This document shows, piece by piece, positions 47,135-55,806 of a stretch of 64,000 bases of DNA (its first letter is position 1; each line of letters starts with the position of its first letter). This stretch comes from Pseudoneobacillus sp052180215 (lineage in GTDB: Bacteria > Bacillota > Bacilli > Bacillales > Cytobacillaceae), in the NCBI RefSeq assembly GCF_052180215.1, contig NZ_CP197471.1, forward strand, positions 964,001-1,028,000, given 5' to 3'. The position numbers were made by a program, and so were the translations under genes. The notes under the pieces are model-generated. The model saw only the letters and a program-made list of their open reading frames with translations, did not search any database and was not told the DNA's origin.

Positions 47135-47809
47135 ATGGATACAAAAATCACTATTTTCACTGGCCATTTTGGCAGTGGTAAAACTGAAATTGCCATCAAT
47201 AAGGCTATTACAGAAAGAAAGCTACATCAAAAAGTAGCCATTAACGATTTAGATGTCATTAATCCTTATTATCGTACGAGAGACATCAAGCAAGAATTCC
47301 AAAACCTAGACATTGAATTGATTGCCCCAAAGGGACATCTTGCTATGGCAGATTTACCAATTGTATCAGGTGAAATTTATCGTGTTCTCCATGACCCGGC
47401 TTATCGAATTATTATCGATGCAGGTGGAGATAAGGACGGGGCAACGGCTCTTGGTCAGTATTATCATGAGTGGAAAGGCATGAATCCAGAAATGCTGTTT
47501 GTATTAAATGGAAATCGTCCATATGTCAGTACAATAGATGGGGCAATATCTACTATTCAAAGAATTGAAGAAGCCGCACGTTTACCGATAAAAGGAATTA
47601 TAAACAACACGAATATTGGTTCTGAAACAACGATGGAAGACATCCAAAAAGGATTGGAATTAGCCAATCAAGTTTCAGAAATAACGAAAATCCCCTTACT
47701 ATATACAACCATCTCAGATCATCTAAAAGATATCTCAATCGAATTTTCTAAACAACATCCAGTCATTTTTATACATCGTTATATGAAACTCCCTTGGGAA
47801 AATAAATAA
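47135..47809 (+). CDS. P-loop ATP-binding protein at the head of the 2-oxoacid oxidoreductase operon
   Basis: A 224-residue P-loop ATPase-like protein: Walker A is GHFGSGKTE, followed by INDLDVINPYYRTRD, resembling the SIMIBI/MinD-type switch, and a Walker B-like IIIDAGGD. It is the first gene of a five-gene operon with a ferredoxin and a 2-oxoacid:ferredoxin oxidoreductase. By analogy with metal- or cluster-handling SIMIBI ATPases it might help assemble the complex, but no such role is shown. TGGAGG precedes the ATG. Confidence 0.75.
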   Translation: MDTKITIFTGHFGSGKTEIAINKAITERKLHQKVAINDLDVINPYYRTRDIKQEFQNLDIELIAPKGHLAMADLPIVSGEIYRVLHDPAYRIIIDAGGDKDGATALGQYYHEWKGMNPEMLFVLNGNRPYVSTIDGAISTIQRIEEAARLPIKGIINNTNIGSETTMEDIQKGLELANQVSEITKIPLLYTTISDHLKDISIEFSKQHPVIFIHRYMKLPWENK

Positions 47810-47823
47810 GGAGGAAACAGAAA

Positions 47824-48054
47824 ATGGAAAAAAGAGTTGAATTTACCGAAGACATTTGTAAATCTTGTAGCCTCTGTATAAATGTTTGTCCAACAAATGT
47901 CATTTTTCTTGCCGATTATTTGAACGGAAAGGGATATCGGCCAGCTACCGTTTTGGAGCAAGAGAAATGTATTAGCTGTGCAAAATGTGCTCAAATATGT
48001 CCAGATTCAGTTATTACCGTTTATCGTCCTAAAAAGAAAAAATTATCTGTTTAG
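47824..48054 (+). CDS. 4Fe-4S ferredoxin-type subunit of 2-oxoacid:ferredoxin oxidoreductase (delta)
   Basis: A 76-residue small iron-sulfur subunit with two complete [4Fe-4S] motifs, CKSCSLCINVCP and CISCAKCAQICP, carrying electrons from the catalytic subunits. AAGGAGG precedes the ATG. It lies 14 bp after the P-loop gene and 19 bp before the alpha gene. The delta-alpha-beta-gamma order is the usual one for VorDABC/KorDABC complexes. Confidence 0.9.
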   Translation: MEKRVEFTEDICKSCSLCINVCPTNVIFLADYLNGKGYRPATVLEQEKCISCAKCAQICPDSVITVYRPKKKKLSV

Positions 48055-48073
48055 CAAAAGGAGTTGAGTTAAC

Positions 48074-49138
48074 GTGGCAAAGGTTTTAATGAAGGGAAAT
48101 GAAGTAATAGCAGAGGCAGCCGTACATGCAGGCTGCAAATATTTTTTCGGATATCCCATTACACCTCAAAGTGAACTAGTAGCTTATATGGCTAAAAGAC
48201 TTCCAGAAGTAGGCGGTTTATTTTTACAAGCAGAGAGTGAAATAGCAGCGATAAATATGGTATATGGAGCTGCAGGGACCGGAGTTAGGGTCATGACATC
48301 TTCCTCAAGTCCAGGTTTCAGCCTAAAGCAAGAAGGAATATCTTTTTTAGTAGCTTCAGAGTTACCTGCAGTCGTTTGTAATATTGTAAGAGGTGGCCCG
48401 GGACTTGGAAATATTCAACCGGCTCAGTCAGACTATTTCCAGGTAACAAAGGGTGGTGGACATGGCGATTATCATATCCCTGTACTTGCACCTGCCAGCC
48501 TTCAAGAAATTGTTGACTTAACTCAAGATGCTTTTGATATCGCAGACCGGTATCGTACACCTGTTATCATTATGGGGGACGGAATGCTTGGACAAATGAT
48601 GGAACCAGTTGAATTTAAAGAAGCAAGCCCTAAACAGCTTCCACCCAAAAATTGGGCAACAACTGGAACTCGAGGAGATGGGGGACCGAAAATCATCACC
48701 TCACTTGAGCTAGATGCTGAAAGCTTAGAAAAGCATAACCATCATCTTCAATCGAAATTCTCACAAATAAAAGAAATTGAAGTAAGATATGAAGCTATTC
48801 ATACCGAAGATGCCGATCATATAGTTGTTGCATTTGGTACAGTTGCTAGAATTGCTATGAATGCTATCCAAAAAGCAAGACAAGAAGGCATAAAGGTGGG
48901 TCTAATCCGTCCAATAACCCTTTGGCCATTCCCTGAAAAGCCATTTATAGAAACAAGAGGGAAGGTAAAGTCCTATTTAACAGTAGAAATGAGCGCAGGA
49001 CAAATGATTGAGGATGTTAAACTAGCTGTAAATGGGCATGCACCTGTTGAATTTTATGGAAGAACGGGTGGAATCGTACCAACGCAAGAGGAAATTTATC
49101 AAAAAATCATTTCCATTGCAGGAGGTGTCGAAGTATGA
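48074..49138 (+). CDS. 2-oxoacid:ferredoxin oxidoreductase alpha subunit (VorB/KorA type)
   Basis: A 354-residue pyrimidine-binding and transketolase-C-terminal subunit of a thiamine diphosphate enzyme that oxidatively decarboxylates a 2-oxoacid to acyl-CoA and reduces ferredoxin. Motifs: FFGYPITPQSELV, EIAAINMVYGAAGTGVRVMTSSSSPG, and the C-terminal VGLIRPITLWPFPE. Substrate may be 2-oxoisovalerate or 2-oxoglutarate; sequence reading alone does not decide. GTG start. Its stop overlaps the start of the beta gene (ATGA). Confidence 0.9.
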   Translation: MAKVLMKGNEVIAEAAVHAGCKYFFGYPITPQSELVAYMAKRLPEVGGLFLQAESEIAAINMVYGAAGTGVRVMTSSSSPGFSLKQEGISFLVASELPAVVCNIVRGGPGLGNIQPAQSDYFQVTKGGGHGDYHIPVLAPASLQEIVDLTQDAFDIADRYRTPVIIMGDGMLGQMMEPVEFKEASPKQLPPKNWATTGTRGDGGPKIITSLELDAESLEKHNHHLQSKFSQIKEIEVRYEAIHTEDADHIVVAFGTVARIAMNAIQKARQEGIKVGLIRPITLWPFPEKPFIETRGKVKSYLTVEMSAGQMIEDVKLAVNGHAPVEFYGRTGGIVPTQEEIYQKIISIAGGVEV

Positions 49139-49881
49139 TAACTGTTTATGAAAAAACAACAGGATTAACGGATAAGCCAACCCATTATTGCCCAGGATGT
49201 ACACATGGAATTATCCACAGATTAGTGGGTGAAGTTTTAGAGGAAATGGGCATTCTTGAAGACACTGTTGGGGTAGCCTCTGTTGGTTGCTCGGTCCTTT
49301 CCTATGAATATTTTAATTGTGATATGACACAAGCTGCACATGGGCGTGCACCAGCAGTGGCTACCGGAATCAAACGAGTGCTTCCTGACCGTTTTGTTTT
49401 TACCTATCAAGGGGATGGTGATTTAGCTTCTATTGGAATTAGCGAAGTCATTCATGCTGCGGCAAGAGGTGAAAATATCACCGTTATTTTCGTCAATAAT
49501 GCTATTTATGGAATGACTGGAGGTCAAATGGCACCGACAAGCCTAATTGGGCAAAAAACGGTAACCTCTCCAGAAGGACGTAATCCTAACATACAAGGGC
49601 TTCCTATCCGAATTAGTGAAATGATCGCGACCCTTGATGGGGCTGCCTATATTGAGAGGGTATCATCCCATGACGTTCCAAACATAGCCAAAGCCAAAAA
49701 GGCTATTAGAAAAGCGTTTGAAACACAAAAGAAAGGATTAGGTTTTTCATTAGTAGAGGTTCTATCCACTTGCCCTACAAACTGGGGACTAGATCCAACT
49801 GAATCGCTTGAATGGGTAAAGGACAACATGGTTCCTGCCTATCCTCTTGGTATTTATAAAAACAGAGAGGAGCGAATATAA
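49135..49881 (+). CDS. 2-oxoacid:ferredoxin oxidoreductase beta subunit (thiamine diphosphate-binding)
   Basis: A 248-residue ThDP-binding subunit. The N-terminal YCPGCTHG contributes a Cys pair, GDGDLASIG and later VNNAIYGMTGGQ form the ThDP/Mg site, and TSLIGQKT follows. It overlaps the alpha gene by 4 bp, indicating translational coupling. Together with alpha, gamma and delta it makes a complete four-subunit complex. Confidence 0.92.
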   Translation: MITVYEKTTGLTDKPTHYCPGCTHGIIHRLVGEVLEEMGILEDTVGVASVGCSVLSYEYFNCDMTQAAHGRAPAVATGIKRVLPDRFVFTYQGDGDLASIGISEVIHAAARGENITVIFVNNAIYGMTGGQMAPTSLIGQKTVTSPEGRNPNIQGLPIRISEMIATLDGAAYIERVSSHDVPNIAKAKKAIRKAFETQKKGLGFSLVEVLSTCPTNWGLDPTESLEWVKDNMVPAYPLGIYKNREERI

Positions 49882-49882
49882 A

Positions 49883-50440
49883 ATGCTTGAAGAAATCATT
49901 ATTGCAGGTTTTGGCGGTCAAGGGATTATGTCTATGGGACAATTATTAACTTATGCCGGGATGTACGAAGAAAAGCATGTGTCGTGGCTACCGTCATACG
50001 GGCCAGAACAACGTGGAGGAACGGCTAATTGTGCGGTGGTTATCAGTACCGAACCAGTAGGATCCCCACTTGTCAGCAAACCTTCTACACTTATTGCTTT
50101 AAATAATCCTTCTTTTGAAAAATTTGAACCAATGGTTCGCACCGGTGGACTGATTATTATAGATACATCCCTAGTCGATAAGGAATCTTCAAGAAATGAT
50201 ATTGAAGTAATAAAAATGAATGCGACTGCCTTAGCGATAGAACTTGGAAATCCTCGGGTTGCAAATATGATTTTATTAGGTGCCTATCTGGAAAAAACAC
50301 AGATTTTAGGGTTGGACTCTATTAAGGAAGCCTTGAAAAAGGTATTATCTCCAGAAAAGCATCACCTATTATCCATAAATAACCAAGCCATTGTAAAGGG
50401 AATGACCTTAGTTCAGGAACAAACCATATCTGTTGATTAA
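49883..50440 (+). CDS. 2-oxoacid:acceptor oxidoreductase gamma subunit
   Basis: A 185-residue gamma-domain subunit with the N-terminal IIIAGFGGQGIMSMGQLL and YGPEQRGGTANCAVVIS, which help bind CoA. GAGAGGAG lies before ATG 49883; a longer in-frame reading into the beta gene is not credible. Last gene of the operon, followed by a clear terminator. Confidence 0.9.
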   Translation: MLEEIIIAGFGGQGIMSMGQLLTYAGMYEEKHVSWLPSYGPEQRGGTANCAVVISTEPVGSPLVSKPSTLIALNNPSFEKFEPMVRTGGLIIIDTSLVDKESSRNDIEVIKMNATALAIELGNPRVANMILLGAYLEKTQILGLDSIKEALKKVLSPEKHHLLSINNQAIVKGMTLVQEQTISVD

Positions 50441-50450
50441 TGGACATTTA

Positions 50451-50488
50451 AAAAGAGTCTCTGGTTTGCATAACCAAAGACTCTTTTC
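50451..50488 (+). terminator. Terminator of the 2-oxoacid oxidoreductase operon
   Basis: AAAGAGTCT-C-TGGTT..AACCA-A-AGACTCTTT, a two-part stem ending in a T-run. Confidence 0.88.
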
Positions 50489-50587
50489 CTATTATCTCAA
50501 ATTTTCCCTAAAAAGGGTATTTGCCTATACCTCTTTTAGGCACGAGCATACTATTTAGAGAGAAAAAAAAGAGGAGGCTAAATATTC

Positions 50588-50932
50588 ATGTATGATATTC
50601 AAAATAATCAATTTTTAACAGAGCAATTGGATGAAAGAATTAGACCTTTTGGAGGTTTTGGCCATTTCGGTGGTTTCGGCCGTCCAGGATTTGGTTTTGG
50701 TGGATTCGGTCGCCCAGGATTTGGATTTGGCGGTTGGGGCCGTCCAGGATTCGGTTTTGGTTGGGGCCGCCCATGGGGTTGGGGAAGACCATGGGGATGG
50801 GGCTTTGGTGGTCCATTCTTAGGTGGTTTAGCAGGCGGATTGATAGCTGGCTCCTTACTTTCTCCGTATGGTTATGGTTACGGATATGGCATGCCGTATG
50901 GCTATGGCTATGGTTACCCATTCATTTATTAA
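50588..50932 (+). CDS. Glycine/aromatic-rich repeat protein
   Basis: A 114-residue low-complexity protein. After a 22-residue polar start it carries three near-identical GRPGFGFGG units (about residues 31-58), then tryptophan variants GRPWGW, a short hydrophobic GGLAGGLIAG segment, and a tail of GYGYGYG. Such proteins occur on spore surfaces and in cell envelopes of Bacillus, but I do not recognise this one. AGGAGG precedes the ATG and a terminator follows. The DNA is more GC-rich than its surroundings because of glycine codons. Confidence 0.75.
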   Translation: MYDIQNNQFLTEQLDERIRPFGGFGHFGGFGRPGFGFGGFGRPGFGFGGWGRPGFGFGWGRPWGWGRPWGWGFGGPFLGGLAGGLIAGSLLSPYGYGYGYGMPYGYGYGYPFIY

Positions 50933-50960
50933 TTCTAAATCGTAATAAAACATCATGTAT

Positions 50961-50988
50961 TCCCCCAGCTCTAAGGGGGAATTTTTTT
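50961..50988 (+). terminator. Terminator after the glycine-rich gene
   Basis: TCCCCC-AGCTCTAA-GGGGGA followed by T7. Confidence 0.88.
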
Positions 50989-51109
50989 GTATGTCCATTT
51001 AATATTATTCTCATTCACTAACATTTTTCAAAAATTATATCATAGGTTTTAAGGAAGAATTATCGAGAAATAAGCTTGTCATTTACTTCTTATAAACTAG
51101 GAGGCAGCA

Positions 51110-52087
51110 ATGGAAAGCATGCTCGAATTGTTGAATGCCATTTCCAAAAGTGAACAAAAAAGTGTTCTTGCCACAATCATCCATGTAGAAGGAAGAGCCT
51201 ATTTAAAGGAAGGCACATCCATGTTAATCCTTGAGGATGGTACCCATTTTGGTATGCTTTCCCCTGGATGCTTGGAGGAAGATATATTTCAACGGTTTGA
51301 AGAGATTATCAACAGTCAGACTCCACGAATTCTTTCTTATGATATGAGTCATGAAGACGATTATGCATGGGGGCGAGGGGCAGGGTGTAACGGTATTATT
51401 CATGTCTTAATAGAACCAATAACTAATCAATTAAAGAACGATTTACTCTTGTTAAGAGATCAATTATTGATGGGAAAATCAGTTTTACATATCAAATACC
51501 TAACAAAGGATTTTATGGTAGTAAAATACGAGTTTATCGAAGTGGAAAAATATGATGCCCAGCTAATCCCACACAAAAGTGGCCTGCAATCTAATGAAAA
51601 GGATCGAAACTACACTTTTGTGCATGTGTATGAACCGAAAAAACGATTAATACTTTTTGGAGCTGGAAATGATGCAAAGCCACTAGTTTCCTTAGCAACT
51701 AGAAATGGATTTCATGTCATTTTATGTGATTGGCGTTCTGGTTTATGTACGGGAAAAAACTTTCCTGAGGCAAACCGATTTATTATTGGCAATCCAATAG
51801 AAATCGTTTGTAAACTTGAATTCTGCCAAAGAGATTATATCGTAATTATGAGCCATGATTTCAGTAAAGATAAGGAATTTCTTCAATTCGTTTTAGATAA
51901 AGATGTTGCTTATATTGGGGTCCTTGGCCCAAGAGAAAGGACTGAGCGTTTATTAAATAACAGTCCCATTCCTCAACATCTATATTCTCCTATTGGGCTG
52001 AGAATTGGGGCAAAAGGTCCCAATGAAATTGCCACTAGTATTATGGCCGAAATGATAAAAATAAGCAATCAAACCAGTTTTTTTTGA
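51110..52087 (+). CDS. XdhC family molybdenum-enzyme maturation protein
   Basis: A 325-residue XdhC/CoxI-type accessory protein that binds the molybdenum cofactor, promotes its sulfuration and inserts it into a molybdenum hydroxylase. The N-terminal XdhC domain has GMLSPGCLEEDIFQR and YDMSHEDDYAWGRGAGCNG; the C-terminal Rossmann-like domain starts LILFGAGNDAKPL and includes GVLGPRERTERLL and LRIGAKGPNEIATSIMAE. AGGAGG precedes the ATG. It heads the four-gene molybdenum hydroxylase cluster. Confidence 0.92.
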   Translation: MESMLELLNAISKSEQKSVLATIIHVEGRAYLKEGTSMLILEDGTHFGMLSPGCLEEDIFQRFEEIINSQTPRILSYDMSHEDDYAWGRGAGCNGIIHVLIEPITNQLKNDLLLLRDQLLMGKSVLHIKYLTKDFMVVKYEFIEVEKYDAQLIPHKSGLQSNEKDRNYTFVHVYEPKKRLILFGAGNDAKPLVSLATRNGFHVILCDWRSGLCTGKNFPEANRFIIGNPIEIVCKLEFCQRDYIVIMSHDFSKDKEFLQFVLDKDVAYIGVLGPRERTERLLNNSPIPQHLYSPIGLRIGAKGPNEIATSIMAEMIKISNQTSFF

Positions 52088-52131
52088 TAGTTGAAGAAGA
52101 GAAACACCTTATATGAAAGTGGTGATTAAAT

Positions 52132-54450
52132 ATGAGGGTAATTGGCAAAAGCGTAATACGGAAAGAAGCTCTAGAAAAGGTGACAGGTCAAGCAAAGTAT
52201 ACCAACGACTATGAAAATCGGGAGATGTTACATGCAAGATTGGTGGTAAGTCCCTATGCCCATGCTAGAATCCGTCATATTGATAAATCTGAAGCAGAGA
52301 AAGTAGCTGGAGTTAGAGCAATCATTACAGGAGAAAATTTACCATTAACAGGGGAAGAACTTCGGGATCGTCCACCCATTGCCTTTGAACGAGTTCGATA
52401 CCATGGTGAAGTGGTAGCGGTTGTGGTCGCTGATAATCCCATCACAGCAAAACGAGGAGCGGATGCTGTAAAAGTAGAATACGAACCTCTTCCTGTTATA
52501 AATTCTCCAAGTAAGGCTTTACTAGCTAATGCACCAATCCTGCATGAAAATCTAGGTAACTATGAAAAGGGAGAAATGGTTTATCCTGAACCAGGGACGA
52601 ATATTGCCAGTCGACAAAAAATAAGAAAAGGAGATATAAAAAAAGGCTGGGATGAAAGTGAGGTGACGATTGAAGCTAGATTTTCCTTTAATCCTTCCAG
52701 TCATGCCGCCATGGAAACTCGAGTTTCTTTTGCGCAAATACATGAAAATGGAATAGTTGAAATTACTTCTACTTCCCAAGCCCCGTTCATGATTAAAAAA
52801 CTTATAGCTACTTATTTTGGTGTTGAATCAGGAAAAATTCTTGTTAGAACTCCGTTAGTGGGTGGAGCATATGGTGGAAAAGGATCGGTACAATCAGAAA
52901 TTTTAGTATATATAGCATCAAAAGCAGTCGGTGGTAGACAGGTTAAACTTTTATATACAAGAGAAGAAGATCTCATAACTGCACCGGGGCATGTTGGTCT
53001 CGAAGCTACTATTAAACTAGGATGTATGAAGGATGGCCATTTAAAAGCTGCAGAAATCCTTTATTTATGGGATGGCGGAGCATACTCTGATAAGGCGATT
53101 GATCTTAGTCGGGCTGGTGCAGTAGATTGCACAGGTCCCTATCACATCGAAAATATTTCGTGTGATTCTCTCTGTGTGTATACCAATCATCCTTATCCAG
53201 CCCCGTTTAGAGGATTTGCTCATTCGGAGGTTTTATTTGCATTCGAAAGAGCTATGGACATTTTAGCTAATAAGTTAAATATGGACCCACTTGAGTTACG
53301 AAACAAAAATGCTATATTACCAGGACACACTACTCCCACACAAGTCCTCCTCAATAGAAGTAATCTAGGTAATTTACCCGAATGTATTAGCAGATTAAAA
53401 GAACTAATGAATTGGAATGAAGGGCAAATAGTGGATTTAGGAAACAACATCCTAAAAGTAAAAGGAATAAGCTGTATATGGAAAACCTCAACTATTGATG
53501 AGAATGCTAGCTCTGGCGTTATTCTAATGTTTAATCCTGACGGGAGTATTAATTTGATATCAGGAGTTGTCGAGATTGGAACAGGTACAAAAACAGTCTT
53601 AGCACAAATTGTTGCAGAGCTTTTAAAAATGCCTGTTGAAAAAGTTCATGTACAAATGAAAGTTGAAACTCAAAATACACCTGAGCATTGGAAAACGGTT
53701 GCTAGCAGGGGAACTTTTATGGCAGGTCGAGCGGCCCTGCAAGCAGCAGATGATGTGATAGGACAGTTAAAAAGTATCGCTGCACAGGTATTACGTGTTT
53801 CAACGGAGGATTTAGAGGTAGGAAACGAAAAAGTTTTCCTTCGAGACCAACCATATACTTATTTAGAAGTAAAAGATATCGCATATGGTTACAAATATCC
53901 AAACGGTAATTCAATAGGTGGTCAAATCATCGGACATGGAAATTATATCATGAGACGGATGACTTTATTAGATAAGGAAACGGGTGCTGGAAGGCCTGGC
54001 CCAGAATGGACGGTTGGCGCAGAAGGTGTAGAAATTGAAATAGATACGAAAACCTACCGTTATAAGATTCTAAAAGCTATCTCGGTCATTGATATCGGGA
54101 AAGTACTTAATCATAAGGGAGCCGTAGGGCAAGTAATGGGGGCAATGAGTATGGGGTTGTCTTTTGCTGGCCGCGAAACCTTTTTCTTTGATATGCATGG
54201 GAGAGTCTTAAATGACCAACTTCGAACCTATCGTCCCATAAGGTTTGGGGAACATCCTCAGTATGTGGTCGACTTTGTTGAAACTCCACAAATTGATGCT
54301 CCATATGGGGCGCGAGGAGTTGGGGAGCATGGATTATTAGGAATGCCTGCTTCATTAGCCAATAGTCTTTCCAAAGCGTTGGATGTAGAAATCAATCATT
54401 TACCCCTGATTCCTGAAATTTTATGGCGAATAAAGGAAGGGAGGGTTTAG
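52132..54450 (+). CDS. Molybdenum hydroxylase large (molybdopterin-binding) subunit
   Basis: A 772-residue catalytic subunit of the xanthine dehydrogenase / aldehyde oxidase family. It has an N-terminal a/b-hammerhead domain (KVTGQAKYTNDYE, LVVSPYAHARI) and cofactor-binding domains with GGAYGGKGSVQSEI and RGFAHSEVLFAFE. The catalytic Glu lies in GARGVGEHGLLGMPA near the C-terminus. It is followed by FAD and 2Fe-2S subunits, giving a complete three-subunit enzyme. Substrate is unknown; it could be a purine, an N-heterocycle or an aldehyde. Confidence 0.92.
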   Translation: MRVIGKSVIRKEALEKVTGQAKYTNDYENREMLHARLVVSPYAHARIRHIDKSEAEKVAGVRAIITGENLPLTGEELRDRPPIAFERVRYHGEVVAVVVADNPITAKRGADAVKVEYEPLPVINSPSKALLANAPILHENLGNYEKGEMVYPEPGTNIASRQKIRKGDIKKGWDESEVTIEARFSFNPSSHAAMETRVSFAQIHENGIVEITSTSQAPFMIKKLIATYFGVESGKILVRTPLVGGAYGGKGSVQSEILVYIASKAVGGRQVKLLYTREEDLITAPGHVGLEATIKLGCMKDGHLKAAEILYLWDGGAYSDKAIDLSRAGAVDCTGPYHIENISCDSLCVYTNHPYPAPFRGFAHSEVLFAFERAMDILANKLNMDPLELRNKNAILPGHTTPTQVLLNRSNLGNLPECISRLKELMNWNEGQIVDLGNNILKVKGISCIWKTSTIDENASSGVILMFNPDGSINLISGVVEIGTGTKTVLAQIVAELLKMPVEKVHVQMKVETQNTPEHWKTVASRGTFMAGRAALQAADDVIGQLKSIAAQVLRVSTEDLEVGNEKVFLRDQPYTYLEVKDIAYGYKYPNGNSIGGQIIGHGNYIMRRMTLLDKETGAGRPGPEWTVGAEGVEIEIDTKTYRYKILKAISVIDIGKVLNHKGAVGQVMGAMSMGLSFAGRETFFFDMHGRVLNDQLRTYRPIRFGEHPQYVVDFVETPQIDAPYGARGVGEHGLLGMPASLANSLSKALDVEINHLPLIPEILWRIKEGRV

Positions 54451-54452
54451 AA

Positions 54453-55286
54453 TTGTTAGCAGCAGAGATTGGCTATTATAAACCGTCCAGTATAAAGGAA
54501 GCAGTTGAATTATTTGACAAGCTGCAGCAAGAAAATCGAAAGCCGATGTATTACTCCGGTGGAACAGAAATTATTACACTCGGCAGGCTAAATTTAATTG
54601 AACCCAAATCAATTATCGATATCAAGGGAATTCCTGAATGTATGTCCATTCAAGAAACAACAGATGTTTTCGTCACAGGATCAGCAATTTCATTAACGGT
54701 ATTAGAAGATCGTAATCCATTTCCGTTATTTACAAGTGTCTCAAGCGAAATAGCTGACCGAACAGCACGAAATAAAATTACAGTTGGCGGTAATATATGT
54801 GGGATGATTTTTTACCGCGAAGCTGTTTTGCCCTTCTTGTTAGCAGAGAGTCAATTTGCCATTGCCAGTAAAAATGGAGTAAGAGTTGAACCAATCCAGT
54901 CTATTTTTAATAAAGAGATTCAGTTAAAAGAAGGAGAATTTTTAGTACAGATTTTAACGGATACAAGCACTTTAAGTCTACCTTTTATAGCTGTTAAAAA
55001 GCGACAGCAATGGGAAACCGGTTATCCGTTAATAACTGCAGCAACATTAAAAATAAATGGTGAATTGAGATTTGCATTTAGTGGATTATGTCCATTTCCC
55101 TTCAGGTCTTTGGAAATGGAAAAAGAATTAAATAACCAGGGTATATCTTATGAAAACAGGATAGAAAATGCACTCCATCATATACCAGGACCTGTCCTAA
55201 ACGATGTTGAAGGTTCAAACGATTACCGATTATTTGTCCTTAAAAATACCTTAATGGACTTTTTGAGATGGATGGAGGGGAAATAA
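54453..55286 (+). CDS. Molybdenum hydroxylase FAD-binding subunit
   Basis: A 277-residue medium subunit (CoxM/XdhB type) that passes electrons from the iron-sulfur centres to FAD. Motifs: FAD site MYYSGGTEIITLGRLN and the second FAD motif TARNKITVGGNICGM. The start is TTG 54453 with GGGAGGG 7 nt upstream, only 2 bp after the large-subunit stop; the ATG at 54423 lies inside the previous gene. Confidence 0.9.
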   Translation: MLAAEIGYYKPSSIKEAVELFDKLQQENRKPMYYSGGTEIITLGRLNLIEPKSIIDIKGIPECMSIQETTDVFVTGSAISLTVLEDRNPFPLFTSVSSEIADRTARNKITVGGNICGMIFYREAVLPFLLAESQFAIASKNGVRVEPIQSIFNKEIQLKEGEFLVQILTDTSTLSLPFIAVKKRQQWETGYPLITAATLKINGELRFAFSGLCPFPFRSLEMEKELNNQGISYENRIENALHHIPGPVLNDVEGSNDYRLFVLKNTLMDFLRWMEGK

Positions 55287-55772
55287 ATGATACAAGGTCA
55301 ATCAAATAAGATGAATATTCCATTTCATATTAATTGCGAAATAAAAAATGTAGAGATACGTCCTGTCGATACGCTTTTATATATTCTACGTCATGAACTA
55401 GGATTAACGGGACATAAACCAGGCTGCTTGAATGGAGATTGTGGGGCCTGTACAGTCTTAATCGATCATACCCCTATGAAATCCTGTATTATGCTCGCTA
55501 TTGAAGCAGTTGACCATCAAATCACGACGATTGAAGGTTTAAAAAATACACCGATACAAAATGCGTTCGTTGAAAACTTTGCTTTTCAGTGTGGATATTG
55601 TACACCAGGATTTATCATGAATTGTCAGGGATTAATAATAAACCACGAAAATCCCTCCAACAAAGTAATAAAAGAATGGCTTTCATCCAATATATGTAGA
55701 TGCACAAGCTATCATGAAATAGAAACAGCCGTTCACTCTGTACTGAATTCAAAAGAAAACAAAAATGAATGA
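55287..55772 (+). CDS. Molybdenum hydroxylase 2Fe-2S subunit
   Basis: A 161-residue small subunit with two [2Fe-2S] clusters. The plant-type N-terminal cluster is in GCLNGDCGACTVLID with a fourth Cys in MKSCIMLA; the helical C-terminal domain has CGYCTPGF and CRCTSYHEI. The ATG follows the FAD-subunit stop without a gap. Last gene of the cluster, with no strong terminator before the convergent MMPL gene. Confidence 0.93.
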   Translation: MIQGQSNKMNIPFHINCEIKNVEIRPVDTLLYILRHELGLTGHKPGCLNGDCGACTVLIDHTPMKSCIMLAIEAVDHQITTIEGLKNTPIQNAFVENFAFQCGYCTPGFIMNCQGLIINHENPSNKVIKEWLSSNICRCTSYHEIETAVHSVLNSKENKNE

Positions 55773-55806
55773 TTAATGAAAAAGGAGATTATGCATCCAT
55801 AATCTC

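Noticed and set aside
50640..50921. Overlapping open frames on both strands of the glycine-rich gene
   Set aside because: They are shadows caused by the repetitive GC-rich coding sequence.
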